64,000 bases of DNA, taken from contig NC_060259.1 of NCBI RefSeq assembly GCF_921293095.1, forward strand, positions 24,311,812 through 24,375,811, in the 5' to 3' direction. Below the pieces are notes generated by a model, which saw only the letters and a program-made list of their open reading frames with translations, searched no databases and was not told the DNA's origin. The first letter of the stretch is position 1. Each line of letters begins with the position of its first letter. The position numbers were made by a program, and so were the translations under genes. This document shows, piece by piece, positions 60,524 to 64,000 of this stretch. This DNA is from Ischnura elegans. Taxonomy: Eukaryota > Arthropoda > Insecta > Odonata > Coenagrionidae.

Positions 60524-60911
60524 AGGGGCTCCGCCCCTTAAAAACCCCGGTTCCGGCTTCGCCTTCTACATTTGTGGTCGCTCGAAGACTTTTAAAGTTC
60601 GAATAATCTCACCTCAGCTAGGGGCCGGCTTCGCCGGCCAGGGGGTAGGGAGGCGCCCCACTCATTCCTCGAAACGGCTTCGCCGTTCCTCGCTGGAGGG
60701 CGGCTTCGCCGCCCAGGGGTTGAGTGTGAGTTGAGATGGGTGGAGTCTACAGCGGCTGCGCCGCTTGAACATCGGGGCGGCTTCGCCGCCCGAGGGTTAC
60801 TGAAGCTCCCCCTCGCCTACGCCAGTCACTCCTCGGAACGGCTTGGCCGTTCCTCGTTGTGGGGCGGCTTCGCCGCCTTGGGGTCGAGGAGCCCCCCCGC
60901 GGATGCTCCGC
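60524..60911. repeat. Cluster of nine GC-rich perfect hairpins with 3-base loops
   Basis: Stems of 5-8 bp around TTC, TCC, TGC or TTG loops: 60524-60538, 60623-60639 (GGCCGGCTTCGCCGGCC), 60673-60687, 60698-60714 (GGGCGGCTTCGCCGCCC), 60751-60765, 60775-60791, 60835-60853 (GGAACGGCTTGGCCGTTCC), 60863-60877 and 60899-60911. They are separated by 10-60 bases of less regular text. Stems differ while loop and form are kept, suggesting that structure, not sequence, is maintained or copied. Confidence 0.88.
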
Positions 60912-60954
60912 TTAGTCTTCATTAATGCTCTTCTCCACCGAGAGGGGTGCCCAG

Positions 60955-62060
60955 GGGGATTCGGGGGTTTTAATGTGCTATGCATGCGGACACTAATCGT
61001 CCACAGTCATCACATAGCGATGATTGTAAAGGATAGTGCAATGCGGAGTTATAGTGGCGACAAGTACCCATAAAAGAAGACTTAATGGCAAGTTTTTCAT
61101 TTTTTGCGGGGGTTCCAACGGAATACCGGGGGGTTTATACTTGTGTTAAACCATTGGTCACAAATCGTTCTCATAAATTCCGTGCCGATAAGTCCTAGGG
61201 GTCCGGAACAGTGGTCTGACGATTCTTTTACCTGGAGAGGCGATTTATTAGACATTTTTTGGGAGGTTTCACGGGGTTATCGGGGGTTTTAATAAGTGGT
61301 TGGGGCACCGGTTAAATTGTGACGAAAACTACTCGGAAAGGCGACTCGGCGGAAAAGCGAAAGGTTTCTGGTATTTTTTCCCGTATGGTTTACGGTTGCT
61401 CGCCCTCACCAAATATTCCGGATCTAGAGCTCAGAGGGGACGGGTAGTGTGGCGTAATGTTTGCGAGAAGTACCCAAATGGGAGACTAAATGACACATTT
61501 TACGATTGGGAGGGATTTCAGGGGGATATCGGGGGTTTAAATGTGTGTACTCCTGGCGGTCACCATCCATTTACATAAATTCCGTGGGGATGAGTCGTTG
61601 GGGGCGGTGGAATAGTCACGAAAAGTACCCAAAAAGTAGACATATGCAAAATTTTATTTTTTGGGGGGTGTATGAGGGTTTACCGGGGGTTTATAGCTTT
61701 TTACTGCCAGCGGTGATCAATCGTCCACATCAATTCCGTAGCGATGAGTGGTGCGGCGGAATTGTGACGAAAAGTACCCGAAAAGGTTACTTATGAGTCG
61801 TTGGGGGCGGTGAAATAGTCACGAAAAGTACCCAAAAAGTAGACTTATATGCAAAATTTTATTTTCTGGGGGTGGGGGGTGTATGTGGGTTTACCGGGGG
61901 TTTATAGGTTTTTACTGCCAGCGATCATCAATCGCCCACATCAATTCCGTAGCGATGAGTGGTAAGGATTGGAAAAGCGGCGGAATTGGGACGAAAAGTA
62001 CCCGAAAAGGCTACTTATGTGCAATTCTAATTTTTTAGGGGGTTTCGGGGGGTTTAACGA
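60955..62060. repeat. Degenerate tandem array, about 150-250-bp units
   Basis: Units begin near CGGGGGTTTA/CGGGGGTTTTAAT and contain the best-kept core GACGAAAAGTACCCNAAAAG (near 61054, 61463, 61616, 61765, 61815 and 61990, with a weaker copy at 61318) and AATTCCGTAGCGATGAGT. At least six units, diverged and unequal in length. No coding frame is shared. Confidence 0.75.
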
Positions 62061-62754
62061 TGACGATACTATATGGTCACATTCATTTACTGTCATATCT
62101 AACAGAAGTGTGCCCTATGACATCCATATTTCGAGAGTAATACAATAAAAAGCAAACCAGTCCCCGAAAAAAGTGAGTAGTGCCCGCCATTTTCATTTTT
62201 TTAAGGTTAAACACATTAAATCATTTATTAAACGTTCATGTTTTCTGGAAGACAATAAATAAGTGTATGTAACTACAAAGTTTGAAAGAAATAGATCAGG
62301 TTAAAGTTGACATAATCTTGTGTTAATATTTTGGAAATCGTAATTTTCGGTGATTTTCGGAATATTTTAATTTTTTTCTGAGTAACCAAGGACGACGAAA
62401 GAAAATTGTTACCTACATTTCGTAGACGATGTTATGAGCATATATAATAATCATTTTCGTTATCATACACTTGAAATTAAGTCGAGGGGAGCGGAAGGGA
62501 TGAAATTATTTTCGAAAAACCAATTTTTGGACGCCATTTTGACAACAAGTTTCTTTAACAGTAACTAAAAACATTACATAATAACGTGCCCACGTTTATA
62601 AGCTTTCAAAAACTGCATTAACCATGCATGTGGCACGTACGGTTCGCGCGCAGTAAAATTAAAACCGAAAGACGGTCCCCGAAAAAAGCGCGATTTCGGC
62701 CATTTTGTCGACCTAGCGACGACACATGGCGGAAACTTCCGGTTTTCGGATTTT

Positions 62755-63000
62755 TCCTCCGGATCATTTCCGGTTCCCCGCACGCGTGCCAAATTTCAGC
62801 TCTCCAGCACTTCTAAAAGTGGTCGGGAATTTGTATCCATGAGTGAGTCAGTCACCACAAGGGCTGTATATAGGTAGTCCTCCGGATCATTTCCGGTTCC
62901 CCGCACGCGTGCCAAATTTCAGCTCTCCAGCACTCCTAGAAGTGGTCGGGAATTTGTATCCATGAGTGAGTCAGTCACCACAAGGGCTGTATATAGGTAG
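62755..63000. repeat. 123-bp tandem duplication at the insertion's right end
   Basis: 62755-62877 and 62878-63000 are head-to-tail copies starting TCCTCCGGATCATTTCCGG and ending GTATATAGGTAG, with two substitutions (CACTTCTAAAAGT against CACTCCTAGAAGT). The second copy ends exactly at the Gypsy RT junction. Confidence 0.95.
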
Positions 63001-63523
63001 GAAGTAGTTAATTAACAACTTTTATCACACCTTTTGGAAAATTTAAATTTAAAAGATTACCTTTTGGTCATAGTGTTAGTCCAGAAATATTTCAGAAAGA
63101 AATTGTAAAATTTTTCGGAGACATACAAAACGTTGGTATATATTTTGATGATTTCATTGTTGCAACTAACACTGAAAAGGAGCATGATGAGACGTTGGCT
63201 TATTTAATGAAAAGGGCTAAGAATAATAATATTAAATTTAATATTAAGAAGATACAGTACAAAGTAGATAATGTTAAGTATCAGGGTTTAACGTTTTCGG
63301 AGAAGGGTGTTGAGCCTTACCCAAAGCAAGTGAATTCAATTTTAGCATTAGAAGAGCCTAAAAATAAAAAGGAGTTGCAAAGAGTTTTAGGGATGGCAAA
63401 TTTTTTAAGTAAGAAAATGTTGTTTGGAATTGGTCTACTGCTCAAGCAATTGCATTCAAAGAATTGAAAAATAGAAGTAGTGCAGCGGCAACGTTAAAGA
63501 TTTTTGACCCAAATGTACTGTAA
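63001..63523 (+). mobile_element. Second Gypsy element, RT fragment (right half)
   Basis: After GAAAGTAGT-like residues the frame reads TTFITPFGKFKFKRLPFGHS, then YFDDFIVATNTEKEHDE with the catalytic pair, and VEPYPKQVNSILALEEPKNK (63015-63410). A TAA lies just before TTF. After MANFLSK a deletion joins it in a new frame to WSTAQAIAFKELKNRSSAAA and FDPNV at the start of RNase H. Dead; it is the continuation of 60385-60500. Confidence 0.87.
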
Positions 63524-64000
63524 TGGTTCAAGCCCCATTACAGTGCATTTCTACTCGGCGCATTTTTTTCCCTACCAGTTTACCCGCTCTTTCCACGACC
63601 TTTCCCAAAACCCCACCCCCAGACCATGGCCCGTGGAGGAAGGCGTGGATGAGTAAGAGGGGATGAATGTGTTTTCGCCTAATTTTGTATGGTAGTGTGT
63701 GAGTGTGTGTGTGGGAGGAGGGGAGCTCGGGTTTTTCCTGAGTGAGTGGCGTGTTACTCCTCCCTTTCTTCGTTGTGCGATACCCCCACCCCAAGTTGAG
63801 GGATAATAAAAGGTGGTGCGCGTAAGAGAAGCGAGGGAATTCTTAAGTGACTGTCGGGCGGAGCCTATGCCCAAATTCTGAGTGCGACGCACGGCATAGG
63901 AGACAAGGGGCCCAAACATCATTTCAGAAAGATTGAACTGAAAGAAGAATCCCCCCTGTCCGAAGGAGCAAAGGACCAGCTGAAGAGGACGCATTACCTC
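63524..64000. other. Unassigned sequence with a short GT run
   Basis: A TGTGTGAGTGTGTGTGTGGG run lies at about 63697. Overlapping minus frames at 63528-63994 have proline/histidine-rich, low-complexity reading and no motif. No gene recognised. Confidence 0.35.

Larger units (their letters stand above)
60501..63000. mobile_element. Unrecognised 2.5-kb insertion in Gypsy RT
   Basis: It splits a Gypsy RT between two adjacent codons, and GAA is present on both sides (60498-60500 and 63001-63003), fitting a 3-bp target duplication. It begins CTCGCACGCTCCGCGCGCTAG and ends GGGCTGTATATAGGTAG, with no clear terminal inverted repeats. Contents in order: a cluster of short-loop GC hairpins, a degenerate tandem array, about 700 bp of AT-rich sequence, and a 123-bp tandem duplication at the right end. 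There is no coding sequence I can support. It may be a nonautonomous element of an unknown or unrecognised class. Confidence 0.75.

Noticed and set aside
60501-63000. Insertion as Helitron or cut-and-paste transposon
   Set aside because: No TC...CTRR ends with terminal hairpin, no inverted terminal repeats and no transposase; only a 3-bp GAA repeat is seen, so no class is assigned.
63528-63994. Minus-strand frames near the window end as a gene
   Set aside because: Low-complexity proline, histidine and threonine reading over a GT-rich run, with no motif or start context.

Overview
The window reads as nuclear DNA of an arthropod, most likely an insect; I cannot name the species. The reasons are a divergent histone H4/H3 pair, intron-bearing THAP/P-type and piggyBac transposase genes, BEL/Pao and Gypsy LTR elements, and I-type, Jockey, RTE and R4/Dong LINEs. 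There is no intact single-copy host gene. The locus is a transposon graveyard with one or two fairly fresh insertions and several nested ones.

Layout. 1-14.4 kb: two unknown tandem repeat families. Unit B (about 0.65-1 kb, 1.1-5.0 kb) is followed by unit A (about 1.24 kb, 5.0-14.4 kb). Each A unit carries a TATA box, a short coding-like stretch and AATAAA. A 4.7-kb I-type LINE (copy A) sits in unit A with a target duplication. 14.4-15.4 kb: histone H4 and H3 pseudogenes joined at both ends to short fragments of the same LINE family. 16.4-22.5 kb: the best I-type LINE (copy B), with intact ORF1 and an ORF2 broken by one TGA. 22.5-31 kb: mostly unassigned sequence with LINE scraps, a dispersed A-unit tail, a PIWI-domain gene fragment, and a piggyBac element whose TTAA/terminus lies inside that PIWI fragment. 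31.3-38.7 kb: two more deleted I-type LINE copies (C, D) and a fragment of another LINE. 38.8-43.0 kb: a deleted BEL/Pao element. 43.5-50.5 kb: a decayed Jockey-type LINE whose leader was hit by a recent, LTR-flanked Gypsy element. 51-55.7 kb: a THAP/P-element-like gene with introns, split by an RTE-like LINE. 55.9-59.8 kb: an R4/Dong-type LINE with a full-length ORF but an altered catalytic motif, lying in (TTA)n. 60.4-63.5 kb: a second Gypsy reverse transcriptase split by an unrecognised 2.5-kb insertion made of short-loop hairpins, a degenerate tandem array and a 123-bp duplication.

There is no pathway here. What is shared is transposition and its debris. All nine pieces of the I-type LINE family, plus BEL and piggyBac, lie on the minus strand, so plus-strand transcripts of the first 43 kb would be antisense to them. 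That is the arrangement of a uni-strand piRNA cluster, but this is inference from orientation only. The most novel-looking items are the 2.5-kb hairpin/repeat insertion, the histone-LINE mosaic, and the tandem A-unit mini-genes.
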